Of a stretch of 33,223 nt of DNA, positions 1 to 8,193 are shown piece after piece. This DNA is from DATGZX01 sp035296965 (lineage in GTDB: Bacteria; Planctomycetota; Planctomycetia; Gemmatales; Gemmataceae). The translations under genes were made by a program, and so were the position numbers. The stretch spans positions 1-33,223 of the forward strand of contig DATGZX010000013.1 in NCBI GenBank assembly GCA_035296965.1. Direction: 5' to 3'. The notes beneath the pieces are model-generated. The model did no database searches. It worked only from the letters and a program-made list of their open reading frames with translations, and was not told the DNA's origin. Numbering within the stretch: the stretch's first letter is position 1; each line of letters opens with the position of its first letter.

Positions 1-1
1 C

Positions 2-301
2 AACGGCCAGATCCTGCCGATCGCCCAGATGGCGATCGCTTCCTTCGCCAACGCCAATGGCTTGACGCGCGAAGGCAATAACTACTATGCCCAAAGTGCC
101 AGTTCCGGAGATCCCTTCATCTCGACAGGGCTCTCCGGGGCCAATGGCACCGTACAGCAGGGCGCGCTGGAGTCGTCCAACGTCGATATAGCCCAAGAAT
201 TCACAAACATGATCATCGCCCAGAGAAGCTACCAGGCCAACGCCCGCACGATCACGGTGAGCAACGAAATCCTGCAAGACCTGGTCAGCATCATCCATTA
301 G
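2..301 (+). CDS. flgE: Flagellar hook protein FlgE, C-terminal end (partial)
   Basis: Only the last 99 residues are inside the window; the frame is open from base 2 and ends at TAG 299-301. The C-terminus carries the signature shared by hook, rod and hook-basal-body proteins: a GALESSNVDIAQEFTNMI block followed by IIAQRSYQANARTITVSNE. This amphipathic segment forms the inner coiled-coil core of the hook. The preceding SGLSGANGTVQQGALE stretch fits FlgE better than the rod proteins FlgF or FlgG. FlgE subunits are exported by the flagellar type III system and polymerise into the universal joint between rod and filament, so the organism probably has flagella. An 8-bp hairpin (316-323 with 343-350) lies just downstream but has no T-run, so it is only a weak terminator candidate. 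Confidence 0.9.
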   Translation, partial: NGQILPIAQMAIASFANANGLTREGNNYYAQSASSGDPFISTGLSGANGTVQQGALESSNVDIAQEFTNMIIAQRSYQANARTITVSNEILQDLVSIIH

Positions 302-482
302 CCCAGCCGACTGGCATCCATGACCCTGGTCAACACTCGTCCTCATGGATCTCTGTGCAAATCTGCAAATGACGCGCGTCTAGCACAGACCTGACGAAAG
401 TTTCGCAGACTCCTCGTCAGACGTGGCGAAAGGCAAGGGACCGGACCTTGAGGCGACCAAGCAATTCACGCGGAGCGCGTGG

Positions 483-989
483 TCATCGGCTTGGCTTGGG
501 GGGAGCGTCGGTCGTGGAACTGCATGGCTGTCCCAGGAAGCAAAGGGCGAAATACCCGTCTTCCTGTTCGCATGGGCGAGCGAAGCGCAAGGTATACGTG
601 CAGGGATCGCATACCATAGCGCACAGCCGAACATGATCCGGACAGCCACCCTTCCGTGATGCGAGAAGGTAGTCCGGGCAAATTGGGCGCGGTTTACCGG
701 GTAATACGCACATGAGGGCACCCGTGCAGTCGCTATCGCAAGGCACACATGAGCCATTTTCGCAGCAGAGGCATATATAACCGGGGGGACACGGGGAGGG
801 TTTAGTAATTTCGCCTTTTTGATGAAACTGCGGATGGACCACGATGCAACGGACCCAGCAGGGAACAGTGCAACAAGACTCACAGGAGCGGCGATGCCTG
901 CCCCGCCCACATGCCTCCACATCTGTACTAGACGTCAGGTTGAGCAGCAATGCTGCGAGGACAGCACCCGTGGTAAGCCAGCAGCGCAT
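483..989 (-). CDS. Secreted cysteine-rich small protein, unknown function
   Basis: This is a 168-residue protein of no family I recognise. The first 27 residues look like a signal peptide (MRCWLTTGAVLAALLL core, likely cut near VEA-CG). The predicted mature part holds about 22 cysteines in about 140 residues, many in CC, CxxC and CxxxC spacings, with Pro and Gly but few long hydrophobic stretches. That composition suggests an exported, disulfide-rich or metal-binding domain. The start is well supported: an AGGAG ribosome site lies 9 bases before ATG 989-987. Overlapping ORFs on both strands lack a signal peptide or ribosome site and are treated as shadows. It stands alone between flgE and the large kinase gene, separated from the latter by about 120 bases. 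No function can be assigned. Confidence 0.7.
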   Translation of the reverse strand: MRCWLTTGAVLAALLLNLTSSTDVEACGRGRHRRSCESCCTVPCWVRCIVVHPQFHQKGEITKPSPCPPGYICLCCENGSCVPCDSDCTGALMCVLPGKPRPICPDYLLASRKGGCPDHVRLCAMVCDPCTYTLRFARPCEQEDGYFALCFLGQPCSSTTDAPPKPSR

Positions 990-1110
990 GGTAGTTACTC
1001 CTGGTAATCAAGACCTTGAGTAGCAATCAACTCGATAGCGTGACAGTTTACCGCCACATCAGAGTTTGTCCAGCCATTTTAGCCAATTTATCCAGGTTTC
1101 TCTAACCTCC

Positions 1111-4100
1111 CTATTTTCCAATGTACTGAATAGTCCGAACGGGCCGAAAACCTATGTTCGGTTGAGAAACCCTTCGCCCAAGTTGGAAGCGTCGATCGGA
1201 GCGCACCCCGCGGTAATCAGATGTGTAGTAACCGCCTCGGCCCGCTGACTCGATGTCGTTGAATGGTTTCGCCACCTGCGGCTCTGCTGATTCCATGCAC
1301 CACTCCGCAAGGTTGCCGTGCATGTCAAACAGTCCCCAGTCGTTCGGCTTGAGCTGAGCGACTGGAAAGGATCTCCGTATACCCTCCGATCGAGAGTTGC
1401 CGCTCCACCAGGCATATTTCCCAGTGATTTCTTCGTCAGCTTCACCAAAGCACCACGCGGTTTGCGCGCCTGCCAAGCAAGCAAAGTTCCATTCGGCTTC
1501 GGTGGGAAGCCGGTAGCCAGTGCGCCTCTGGTAGTCAGGGACAAAATCGAGCAGCTTATCTTTGTTGGGACGGTAACAATACTCGTCTTCGAGGATGCTG
1601 TCCTGCTTGCTCAACCAATTGCAATACTCGGCCGCGTCATGCCACGACACCATATTCACCGGCGAGTTAGGGGTCGTTGCCACGTTCCGATCATATTGGT
1701 GGTTTCTCTTGAACGCCAGAAACTGCTGCACCGTCACCTCCGTAACGGCGATGGCAAAGGCATGCCTCGATCCCTGTGCATTATTCCCAGCGTTCGGCGC
1801 CACCGCTGGCGTCTCATGGATGATGGAAAATGTTTGCCGCTGCTTATTGATGAACCAGTCTCGCCTACCTTGCGCTCGGCCGGTCGCCAGATTCTTGTCG
1901 ATGATCTCGAGTTGCTCATCTTGCTTCCAAATGCGCAGAACCCAACCGGCAGCGGCGTGAACGCCTGGATCGAGATCGTTTTCGTACAGGTCGAGCAATA
2001 CTGGTATAAGCTCGGGCACTTGATTCGGCTCAAACCCTCCCAGCGTCAGAATGATGGCGCGGCGGGCGGAGGTGTCCCTTTCTTCGCTTAGACGGTTACT
2101 AAGCGTCTTCGGGTTGATCGCCGACGAGGCCAGGCGCTCGATCAAGAAACTGCGCACGGTCGGGTTTGGCGTGTGGACCAGCAGCGGCCATACTTTGTCG
2201 CTCTTGCCCAGGGCAAGCAAAGCAGCCGCTACGTTGGCTTTCCCTTTGGCCCGGCCAGGTCCCTTCAGACCCGTTACTTCCACACTGGATAACCTCTCTT
2301 CCAGAGGTGCATAGGCCGATGGAGCACCGGCAGAGAAGACGCGGTAGAATTCGATTATCGCGCGGCGCTGTCCGCGCTCCCACTTGTTATCCTCCAGCAA
2401 GCCCGCCAATGGCGCCAGTAGATGCTCGCCCACCGGGTGCAGGGCAGTTTGCCAGTCCCCCAATACGAGTGGATTCTCCGTGAGCAGCTTAGCCGCCACC
2501 TCTCTGCCGAGCCAATCCCAGCGAGGGTCTTCAGGTGAAAACAACGCCAGGGCACACGCCGCCCGAAAGCGTCGGTCCGCGTTGTCCTTCCCGTTCTCCA
2601 ATTCGGCCCAGAGGCGGCCCGTCAGTTGTTCCCGGTAAGGCAATAAGATCTCGCGAATGACAGCGAAATCGGCGGCTTCGCAGGTAAGCAATCGCTCGGA
2701 AAGGTGATCAACTTGGCCGGCGTCCGCCGCCAAGAGTGCGAGGCGGAAGTTCAACTGTTTTTTGGAATCATCGCCTGCCTCCGCCTGTGCGAGACCATCT
2801 CGCAAGCGGGGATTGACCCAGTCCCGATACGGGCCCATTTCCCTGACGATTGTCGGCACCTCGGCGATAGTGGCGACCCAAAGGCGATCGCGAAAGCTGT
2901 TGGCCTTTAGTCGAGCCCAGAACTCCCAGGTGCCCCATGTGGCCAAGAAAAGGATGACAACCAGGGCACCCCCGCGCGCTCCGTGATACTGCCCTGCTTT
3001 CTTCATCATCTTGCGCTGGCCCGGCGTCCAATCGCGTTGCCGAGTACGCAGCCGGATGTTGAGCCATTCCCACCAGGCCGGCAGCAGCCGGTTGGACGGC
3101 TTGCCCATCCACACTGCCGCGTGTTCCGCCAGCCGCAGCCCCGCCCTGCCCTGCCTCGTCTCTTTCTGCTTGCGTGCCAGCCAGTCGCGGACCGCGGGCA
3201 CGAGGTAGTCATGCGTCAGCTGATAATACTGGCCGCCTGGATCCGCTGGCTGACCTTGGCTATCCGAATTCGATCCTTCCGGGTCGGAAGGCGTAATGAG
3301 CCGAATCTCCGAATCGAGAATACGAATCAAGGCATCGAAATCCCCGGTACCGCCGGGATAGCGTGACACTTCTAGCAGTTCCGCGCAAGACCGCAGGTGG
3401 CCTTTGATGTCCGCGCCGGATTCCGGCAGCAGCGCCTTTAAGACCGCTCGCGCTGCCTTCTGGTGATAGCGGTGGGCTGGCGGAGCCGTGCTGGCGCTAA
3501 ACGTTTCCTCCAGAAACGTCACGCCGACTCCCTTGGCGCCGCCCAATTCCTTGAGGCTTGCCGGTGTCCACGGCCGGCCCTTCATCATCTCGGCAAACAA
3601 CGTGAGCCGCACGCAAACGACCTTCCCTTCGCGGGCCAGGTCGTGGACCGCCTGTTTCACGAATTCCCGTTGCTGCTTGTCCATCTCGGCGCGCTTCTCG
3701 GGGAGTTTGCCGAACGCCCGGCCAAACGCGGTCAGCACCTTCTTGGCATGCTCCTCATCGAAAAGATCGACGAGCGCACTGTTTTGCCCTTCGACCAAGC
3801 GAACCTCCAGTTCGCGCATGAACCGGCTGATGGCGAGCCAGAAGTCGTCGCGCACCATGAGCACGCACTGCACGCGGCCGCCGTCGCATTGTCGCAGGGC
3901 CTGCACGAGGTGCGGGTTGCGCTCTTCGCGGTGGGCGTGCAGCCATTGTTCGAACTGATCGATGACGATCAGTACCTTCTTGCTGGCCGGTAAGCCACGG
4001 CCACGGCGCAGGCTGGTCAGCGTCTCTTTCAAGTCCTGGTCCGCCGCCACTGCGGGAAAGCGCTTCCGCAGCCCGTTAAGCAGCCGGGTTTCCGTGTCGT

Positions 4101-5406
4101 CGGCGGTGGCCTCGCAGTACACAGCAACCACATCGGTAGACAGCCGCGGCAGCAGGCCCGCTTTCACCAGGGACGATTTGCCGCAGCCGGAGGGTCCGTA
4201 AATCAAGCCCACGCTGAACGTGTCATCGGGGTCGGTCTCCTCGATGCGGGCTTTCCAGAAACGAATGCTATCGGGCAAGCCTTCGCGATCGCGTGGGCCC
4301 GGCACAAGCTCCAGGAAGAAATCCGCATCGTGCGCATCGAAAGAGCGCAGTCCCTTAGGCACGATCCGCACCGGCGGACTCTCCGAGGCCGAACCGCCAG
4401 GCGTGCCAAAGGAGCCGGGCGTCGCGGATGTGGAAGCAGCCGGCCTCTCCGGCGGCGCCGGCGTGAGAGCTTGAGATTTGGCCGGCGGAGTCGGCGGTTG
4501 AAGGACGGTTTGCTGCGCGAAAAAAGCACGCAGCTCGTCGGCCATGTCCTTGGCTGTGGAATACCGCTCCGAGGCCCGCTTGGAGAGTGCCTTCAGGCAA
4601 ATGCGTTCCAGCTCCGGAGGGATAACGTCGTCGATTTGGCGCGGCGACCGTGGCTCACAGGTCGTGATCTGCTCGAGCAGGTCGGCCCTCGATTCACCGC
4701 GAAACGGTGGTCTCTCCGTCAATAATTGGTAAAGCACCACGCCGAGACTGAATATGTCGGACCGGCCATCGACGCGATGTCCTTCGCCGCGTGCCTGCTC
4801 CGGCGACATGTAGGCCGGTGTGCCCACGTTCCTGGGTCCTTTGCCGATATCCTCTTCACGCAGGGCCAGGCCGAAATCGGCGAGATACGGCTTGACGCCC
4901 AACTCGAGCAACACGTTGCTCGGTTTGATGTCGCGGTGCACGACACCTTTTTGGTGCGCGTAGTGCAGCGCGTCGGCCACAGTTGCCACCAGGTCCACAG
5001 CATCGCTCAACGACAGCTTGCTTTCGCGAATTCTCTTCGAGAGGGTGCTGCCCTCGATGAACTTCGAGACGAAGAAAAAAGGATGCTCGTCCGTGCTGCC
5101 GACATGGTAGACGGGAACGATGTGGGGATGCTCCAGCTGGGCAACCGTGCGCGCCTCGGCCAGGTACAGTTCGACATCTTCGAGTCGCGTGACGAGATGT
5201 CGATGCGGCACCTTGATGGCCACCCGCCGGTCCAAGTGCTCGTCATAAGCCAGGTAGACTCGGCCGAACCCGCCTTGGCCGAGAAGCCTTTCAACCCGAT
5301 AGGGGCCGATCTGCTCCGGCGACTGCTGTGGCGACGGCTCCTCGGCGGGAGCATCTGGCACCAACGGCTTCGTGCGCGTGTCTGAAAGATCGGGTTTTTC
5401 GTTCAT
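1111..5406 (-). CDS. Ser/Thr protein kinase - nSTAND ATPase - TM - HEAT - FGE-like fusion
   Basis: A 1431-residue multidomain signalling protein. Residues about 36-297 are a Hanks-type kinase: Gly loop GQGGFGRVY (43-51), VAIK lysine 65, catalytic HRDIKPSN (157-164), DFGLA (177-181) and APE-like SPEQ. A Pro-rich linker follows (about 300-345). Residues about 360-745 fit an nSTAND1-type P-loop NTPase: Walker A GPSGCGKSS (404-412), Walker B VLIVIDQFEQW (478-488), and LTHDYLVPAVRDWL (730-743), typical of the end of that module. A single hydrophobic segment at about 812-830 may be a membrane anchor. HEAT-like helical repeats fill about 840-1175. Residues about 1185-1425 are an FGE-sulfatase (SUMF1-like) domain with GYRLPTEAEWNFAC, WGLFDMHGNLAEW and NIGFRPV. 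The two active-site cysteines of true FGE are not seen in the last segment, so this domain probably binds rather than catalyses. It likely senses a ligand and signals through ATP-driven oligomerisation and phosphorylation. Confidence 0.93.
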   Translation of the reverse strand: MNEKPDLSDTRTKPLVPDAPAEEPSPQQSPEQIGPYRVERLLGQGGFGRVYLAYDEHLDRRVAIKVPHRHLVTRLEDVELYLAEARTVAQLEHPHIVPVYHVGSTDEHPFFFVSKFIEGSTLSKRIRESKLSLSDAVDLVATVADALHYAHQKGVVHRDIKPSNVLLELGVKPYLADFGLALREEDIGKGPRNVGTPAYMSPEQARGEGHRVDGRSDIFSLGVVLYQLLTERPPFRGESRADLLEQITTCEPRSPRQIDDVIPPELERICLKALSKRASERYSTAKDMADELRAFFAQQTVLQPPTPPAKSQALTPAPPERPAASTSATPGSFGTPGGSASESPPVRIVPKGLRSFDAHDADFFLELVPGPRDREGLPDSIRFWKARIEETDPDDTFSVGLIYGPSGCGKSSLVKAGLLPRLSTDVVAVYCEATADDTETRLLNGLRKRFPAVAADQDLKETLTSLRRGRGLPASKKVLIVIDQFEQWLHAHREERNPHLVQALRQCDGGRVQCVLMVRDDFWLAISRFMRELEVRLVEGQNSALVDLFDEEHAKKVLTAFGRAFGKLPEKRAEMDKQQREFVKQAVHDLAREGKVVCVRLTLFAEMMKGRPWTPASLKELGGAKGVGVTFLEETFSASTAPPAHRYHQKAARAVLKALLPESGADIKGHLRSCAELLEVSRYPGGTGDFDALIRILDSEIRLITPSDPEGSNSDSQGQPADPGGQYYQLTHDYLVPAVRDWLARKQKETRQGRAGLRLAEHAAVWMGKPSNRLLPAWWEWLNIRLRTRQRDWTPGQRKMMKKAGQYHGARGGALVVILFLATWGTWEFWARLKANSFRDRLWVATIAEVPTIVREMGPYRDWVNPRLRDGLAQAEAGDDSKKQLNFRLALLAADAGQVDHLSERLLTCEAADFAVIREILLPYREQLTGRLWAELENGKDNADRRFRAACALALFSPEDPRWDWLGREVAAKLLTENPLVLGDWQTALHPVGEHLLAPLAGLLEDNKWERGQRRAIIEFYRVFSAGAPSAYAPLEERLSSVEVTGLKGPGRAKGKANVAAALLALGKSDKVWPLLVHTPNPTVRSFLIERLASSAINPKTLSNRLSEERDTSARRAIILTLGGFEPNQVPELIPVLLDLYENDLDPGVHAAAGWVLRIWKQDEQLEIIDKNLATGRAQGRRDWFINKQRQTFSIIHETPAVAPNAGNNAQGSRHAFAIAVTEVTVQQFLAFKRNHQYDRNVATTPNSPVNMVSWHDAAEYCNWLSKQDSILEDEYCYRPNKDKLLDFVPDYQRRTGYRLPTEAEWNFACLAGAQTAWCFGEADEEITGKYAWWSGNSRSEGIRRSFPVAQLKPNDWGLFDMHGNLAEWCMESAEPQVAKPFNDIESAGRGGYYTSDYRGVRSDRRFQLGRRVSQPNIGFRPVRTIQYIGK

Positions 5407-5620
5407 TGGCGCAGGCTCAGGAGTGGTATTCTCCAGGCATCCAGTATACTCGGATGGGCGTGTCCAAAGGAATGGGGCAGACGGGATGCGCGTGCTGCCT
5501 CAGTTTGCTGGTGCTAAACCCGTTTAGTCGAAAAACCAGGCGGGGGTTGAGAAATCGGGAGGGCTATCGTCAATCTACCTGGCATGGTTCACAAGCCATG
5601 CTGCTCGGGTAGCAGAGCTT

Positions 5621-5680
5621 GTAGGGCAAGCTGCTAGCTTGCCGCTGATTGCGGAGGAGCAAGCTGGCAGCTTGCTCTAC
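5621..5680. repeat. Tandem hairpins of a dispersed CAAGCTGGCAGCTTG repeat
   Basis: Two 22-base arms (5621-5642 and 5659-5680) are inverted copies of each other with two mismatches, separated by 16 bases. Each arm is also a hairpin by itself: GCAAGCT-GCT-AGCTTGC and GAGCAAGCT-GGC-AGCTTGCTC. A related copy is at 31433-31457. It lies in the 441-base gap between the divergent kinase (-) and membrane-protein (+) genes, so it could affect either 5' region. I see no gene in this gap. Confidence 0.75.
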
Positions 5681-5779
5681 GAGAGTTAGGATCTGGATTT
5701 GAACCACGCCAAGATTTGGACCATGTTGCCGAGGACTCGCTGGCTGCCGCGCCCGTGTCTGGGTGAGGCGGGCCCAACG

Positions 5780-5806
5780 CTGGGCATTCCGTGCCGTCAG
5801 ACCCAG
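5780..5806. repeat. Hairpin with conserved TTCCGTGCCGTCAG loop, variant stem
   Basis: The stem CTGGG (5780-5784) pairs with CCCAG (5802-5806) around the loop TTCCGTGCCGTCAG. The same loop is present at 10779-10790, 16440-16451 and 18832-18843 with a different stem (CCGGGG/CCCCGG). Stem bases differ between copies while pairing is kept. This copy ends about 40 bases before the membrane-protein start at 5848. Confidence 0.65.
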
Positions 5807-5847
5807 GCAGCCGCGCAGGAACCATTTGAATACATAGAAAGCACTCC

Positions 5848-6306
5848 ATGTACAGACGATCGCTTGGCATGATCTGGGCTATTTATTTGCTTTCCTTCCT
5901 CGTCCCCACGATGGACGGCAAACACTTCGGCTGGCATCTATTCTGCGGCGGCTTTGTTGGACTCTCCGCCCTTTGTCCGGCATGGTTAGCCAACCCAGCA
6001 TTCTGGCTTGCAAGTTATTTTCTTTGGAAACGTGAGGCGAAGAAAGCCAAACGAATGGCCGCCATCAGCACTGTGCTCGGACTTGGTTTTTGGGCCTGGC
6101 TCTGGATTGTTGTACAGCCCTATGGCGACGGAGATTGGTACAAGCTGGCACGCTTGTTCTTGCCTTATTGGGTCTGGCTCGCTAGTCCGCTATTACTTGC
6201 CATTGTGAGCTCGAATGCCGAGCTAAGAAGTCCCGGACCTAAGAGCCAGGAGCCGGCCAATCCATCTACTCCTGCACAGCAAGCGGATGTTTTGAGGGAT
6301 GGGTAG
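5848..6306 (+). CDS. Small multi-pass membrane protein, unknown function
   Basis: A 152-residue hydrophobic protein that I cannot place in a family. Four hydrophobic stretches are visible: about residues 5-20 (IWAIYLLSFLVP), 30-60 (two close segments around FCGGFVGLSALCPAWLANPAFWLASYFLW), 72-90 (ISTVLGLGFWAWLWIVV) and 104-122 (LFLPYWVWLASPLLLAIV). A basic cytoplasmic-looking loop KREAKKAKR lies between the second and third. The tail from residue 123 is polar and Pro-rich, so probably cytoplasmic and disordered. The ribosome site is weak (GAAAG about 6 bases before ATG), which lowers confidence in the start. It lies alone between repeat-rich gaps and no operon partner is visible. Confidence 0.6.
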   Translation: MYRRSLGMIWAIYLLSFLVPTMDGKHFGWHLFCGGFVGLSALCPAWLANPAFWLASYFLWKREAKKAKRMAAISTVLGLGFWAWLWIVVQPYGDGDWYKLARLFLPYWVWLASPLLLAIVSSNAELRSPGPKSQEPANPSTPAQQADVLRDG

Positions 6307-6479
6307 GTTGAATCATTCTTAGCATGTGATATCTCAGGCTACTGTCTGGACAGCTGCCACCGCGCCTGATGCCTGAGCTGGAGGCTTCGGCACCCCAGCT
6401 TTCGAATTGAACCACCGTTGGGGTCGGTCCAACCTTGGGCCGTCCGCTCCAGGCAGCCGGCCTGAACCACTAATTGCAT

Positions 6480-7022
6480 TCAACTGAGCCCTTCCTGCCC
6501 GAACGACTCAGCAGTAATCTGGTAGACAACACTTTCCCGGCCGCTTGCGTCGGGCCTTGTTCCCATGCGAACACCGCCAATCTTTTCCATGGCCCTCTGC
6601 GAGCGCACATTTTGTGGGCCAACGAGAAAGACCACACTGTTCACGAACGGGAAAGCGTGCTTTAGCATGAGCCGTTTCATCTCCCCGTTGTAGATGCCGC
6701 CCCAGTGGGACCTGGCCAAGAACGACCAGCCGATTTCGATCTCGCTTTTTTCTTTGTCGTATCCGTGGAACCGCGACGAGCCGATGACCTGTCCATCTTT
6801 GGCATCAATGGCGATCAATGCTCCGCCGGAATCCAAGGCCTCGCGAAAAAACACCTTGAAAACCTCTTCTTGGAAACGCTCTTTGGTCGGATGTTGTTCC
6901 CAAATGAGCGGATCTGCAGCTACAGCGTAAAGGTCGTGAAAATCCTCTGGGCGAAGTGGCCTGAGTTCGAGGAGTTCGCCTTTCAAGCTGGGTTGGAGAT
7001 CAAAGGCCATTCTTGATTCCAT
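6480..7022 (-). CDS. GNAT-family N-acetyltransferase (RimJ/RimL-like)
   Basis: A 180-residue protein matching the Acetyltransf_3 branch of the GNAT superfamily, which moves the acetyl group of acetyl-CoA to an amine such as a protein N-terminus or a small molecule. Recognisable parts are the N-terminal LKGELLELRPLRPEDFHDLYAVAADP, the central VIGSSRFHGYDKEKSEIEIGWSF, and the CoA-binding end with NVRSQRAMEKIGGVRMG, where the Asn and the RAMEKIG helix are typical. Length is normal for the family (170-190). The ATG at 7022 and an internal ATG at 7010 are both possible; neither has a clear ribosome site. The substrate cannot be told from sequence. It is flanked on both sides by repeat-type DNA. 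Confidence 0.88.
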   Translation of the reverse strand: MESRMAFDLQPSLKGELLELRPLRPEDFHDLYAVAADPLIWEQHPTKERFQEEVFKVFFREALDSGGALIAIDAKDGQVIGSSRFHGYDKEKSEIEIGWSFLARSHWGGIYNGEMKRLMLKHAFPFVNSVVFLVGPQNVRSQRAMEKIGGVRMGTRPDASGRESVVYQITAESFGQEGLS

Positions 7023-7119
7023 CTGCGAGCTTTGGATGGGCGGCTCCTATCCAACTGCATTGGCACGTTCAATTTGGAGCCACACTCGATTTTAGCAGGC
7101 AGCCTGACGCTCGGCCGCT

Positions 7120-7151
7120 AACCCGGCCGCTCACGGGGCTTGGCTTGCCGG
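7120..7151. repeat. Half copy of the long GC palindrome found at 18639-18696
   Basis: These 32 bases match the reverse complement of one arm of the 18639-18696 palindrome with three transitions. Only one arm remains, so this is a decayed copy. It lies between the acetyltransferase start and the RAYT remnant. Confidence 0.6.
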
Positions 7152-7200
7152 GGGAAGAAACGGGGACGCAGATGCAACGTCGAAAACGTCAAACCTCAGG

Positions 7201-7267
7201 GTGCCATGCTTTCGCGACTACTGGAGATAACACGCTAAATCTGCAAAACGTCGCGAAAGCATGGCAC
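7201..7267. repeat. Perfect 18-bp inverted repeat at the break of the RAYT remnant
   Basis: GTGCCATGCTTTCGCGAC (7201-7218) is repeated as an exact reverse complement at 7250-7267 with a 31-base loop. It sits where the minus-strand RAYT similarity stops, so it probably belongs to the insertion or rearrangement that truncated that gene. Confidence 0.75.
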
Positions 7268-7409
7268 GCAGGCGCTCCCATGCCGGATGCAGAATTCTCT
7301 CGAAGACAGCATAGTCCGCTGACTTGGCAAACAACCTGGCCCGGCCCACGGCCCGACTGAGAACGTGGTAGACATAGCCCGCATCCGCGCAACGCGTCCG
7401 ACGAGCCAT
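7218..7409 (-). pseudogene. Truncated REP-associated tyrosine transposase (RAYT), N-terminal part
   Basis: The first about 40 residues (MARRTRCADAGYVYHVLSR, then AVGRARLFAKSADYAVFERIL) match the start of planctomycete RAYT/IS200-like transposases, where the YHVxxR motif gives one of the early conserved blocks. After about residue 42 the similarity ends and the frame closes at 7218. The downstream HxH (usually in an NHWHL-type block) and the catalytic Tyr region are missing, so the protein cannot be active. A normal RAYT is about 200-240 residues. A perfect inverted repeat (7201-7267) lies at the break, and a REP-like hairpin (7446-7469) lies just upstream of its start, as expected for a RAYT locus. 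Confidence 0.7.
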
Positions 7410-7445
7410 GCTCGGAAACTACTGGGGCCGGCCGCTCATGTCGAT

Positions 7446-7469
7446 AAATAAACCTGACTCCTTTTATTT
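7446..7469. repeat. REP-like hairpin upstream of the RAYT remnant
   Basis: AAATAAA (7446-7452) pairs with TTTATTT (7463-7469) around the loop CCTGACTCCT. Its position next to a RAYT start suggests a REP-type target of that transposase family. The assignment rests on position and structure only. Confidence 0.45.
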
Positions 7470-8193
7470 TCTAATCATTTTGAGAATGGGACCCCCGCGA
7501 AATACCAGGTCGAGGCCCCGGAAAGTGTCAAAAACACGGGCTTTTTGCGTGGTGGTCATTTTGGGACTAAAAAGGCCCTTGGCGCAAAATGCGTTGGGGA
7601 GGCGATTTTCACGCGATATTAGGGATTCTGTTACACTTCCTATTGGGACGGGCCGATTCTCACGACGAGCCCGATTCCCTGGAAACATCAGCAAAAACGC
7701 TCGGCTGGGGATCTCATCGATCACAAGGGGATCGATAGTCTATCCAAGACATGTCGTCTGGGGTGCGTCCGCGCAGGTGCCAATTTTGACCTTGCAAGGC
7801 AGCCAGACAGCTGCATAGTTGTCTTGGCGAAATCTGCCCAAGCAGATCGAGCCCGACCGCCGCAATCGTGTCACAGAAGTTAGGCTCAGCCTATCACCTG
7901 GCCTGGTCGCCCGCCACGCCCGAGGAGGGGCCGCACCCTGAGTCAGCGTGCGCGATCGCGCAGCAAGCTCGTGTTGCGTGCCATGCTTACACCACCGTCG
8001 ATTCCATTGCCACGTGCGTCACGCCTTCCTCGGCCAGCCAGTCGGCCGGTCACAGGATGTGCTCGGCATGCTTTCCGGAGGGCGAAGTCGGCATTGCCGA
8101 CCTGGGAAGAGCGGCGCGTACGTACGGATTCCTGGCCAACCAATTAGCTGACGACGAGTGCCACGTCCCTGAAAGAGTCCTGCAATCTGAGCG
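7470..8193. other. Long gap without a recognisable gene
   Basis: About 720 bases upstream of the WD40 stop. ORFs of 66-136 codons exist on both strands, but none shows a family motif, signal peptide or ribosome site, and they overlap each other in conflicting frames. I read the stretch as decayed intergenic DNA next to the RAYT remnant. Confidence 0.5.

Noticed and set aside
380..922. 180-residue minus-strand ORF overlapping the Cys-rich gene
   Set aside because: Same region, other frame; the 483-989 frame has a signal peptide and a good ribosome site and this one does not.
1318..2091. 257-residue plus-strand ORF
   Set aside because: Antisense to the FGE-like and HEAT part of the kinase gene, which has clear domain motifs.
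7408..7818. 136-residue plus-strand ORF
   Set aside because: Starts in RAYT remnant DNA, reads through a REP-like hairpin and shows no motif.
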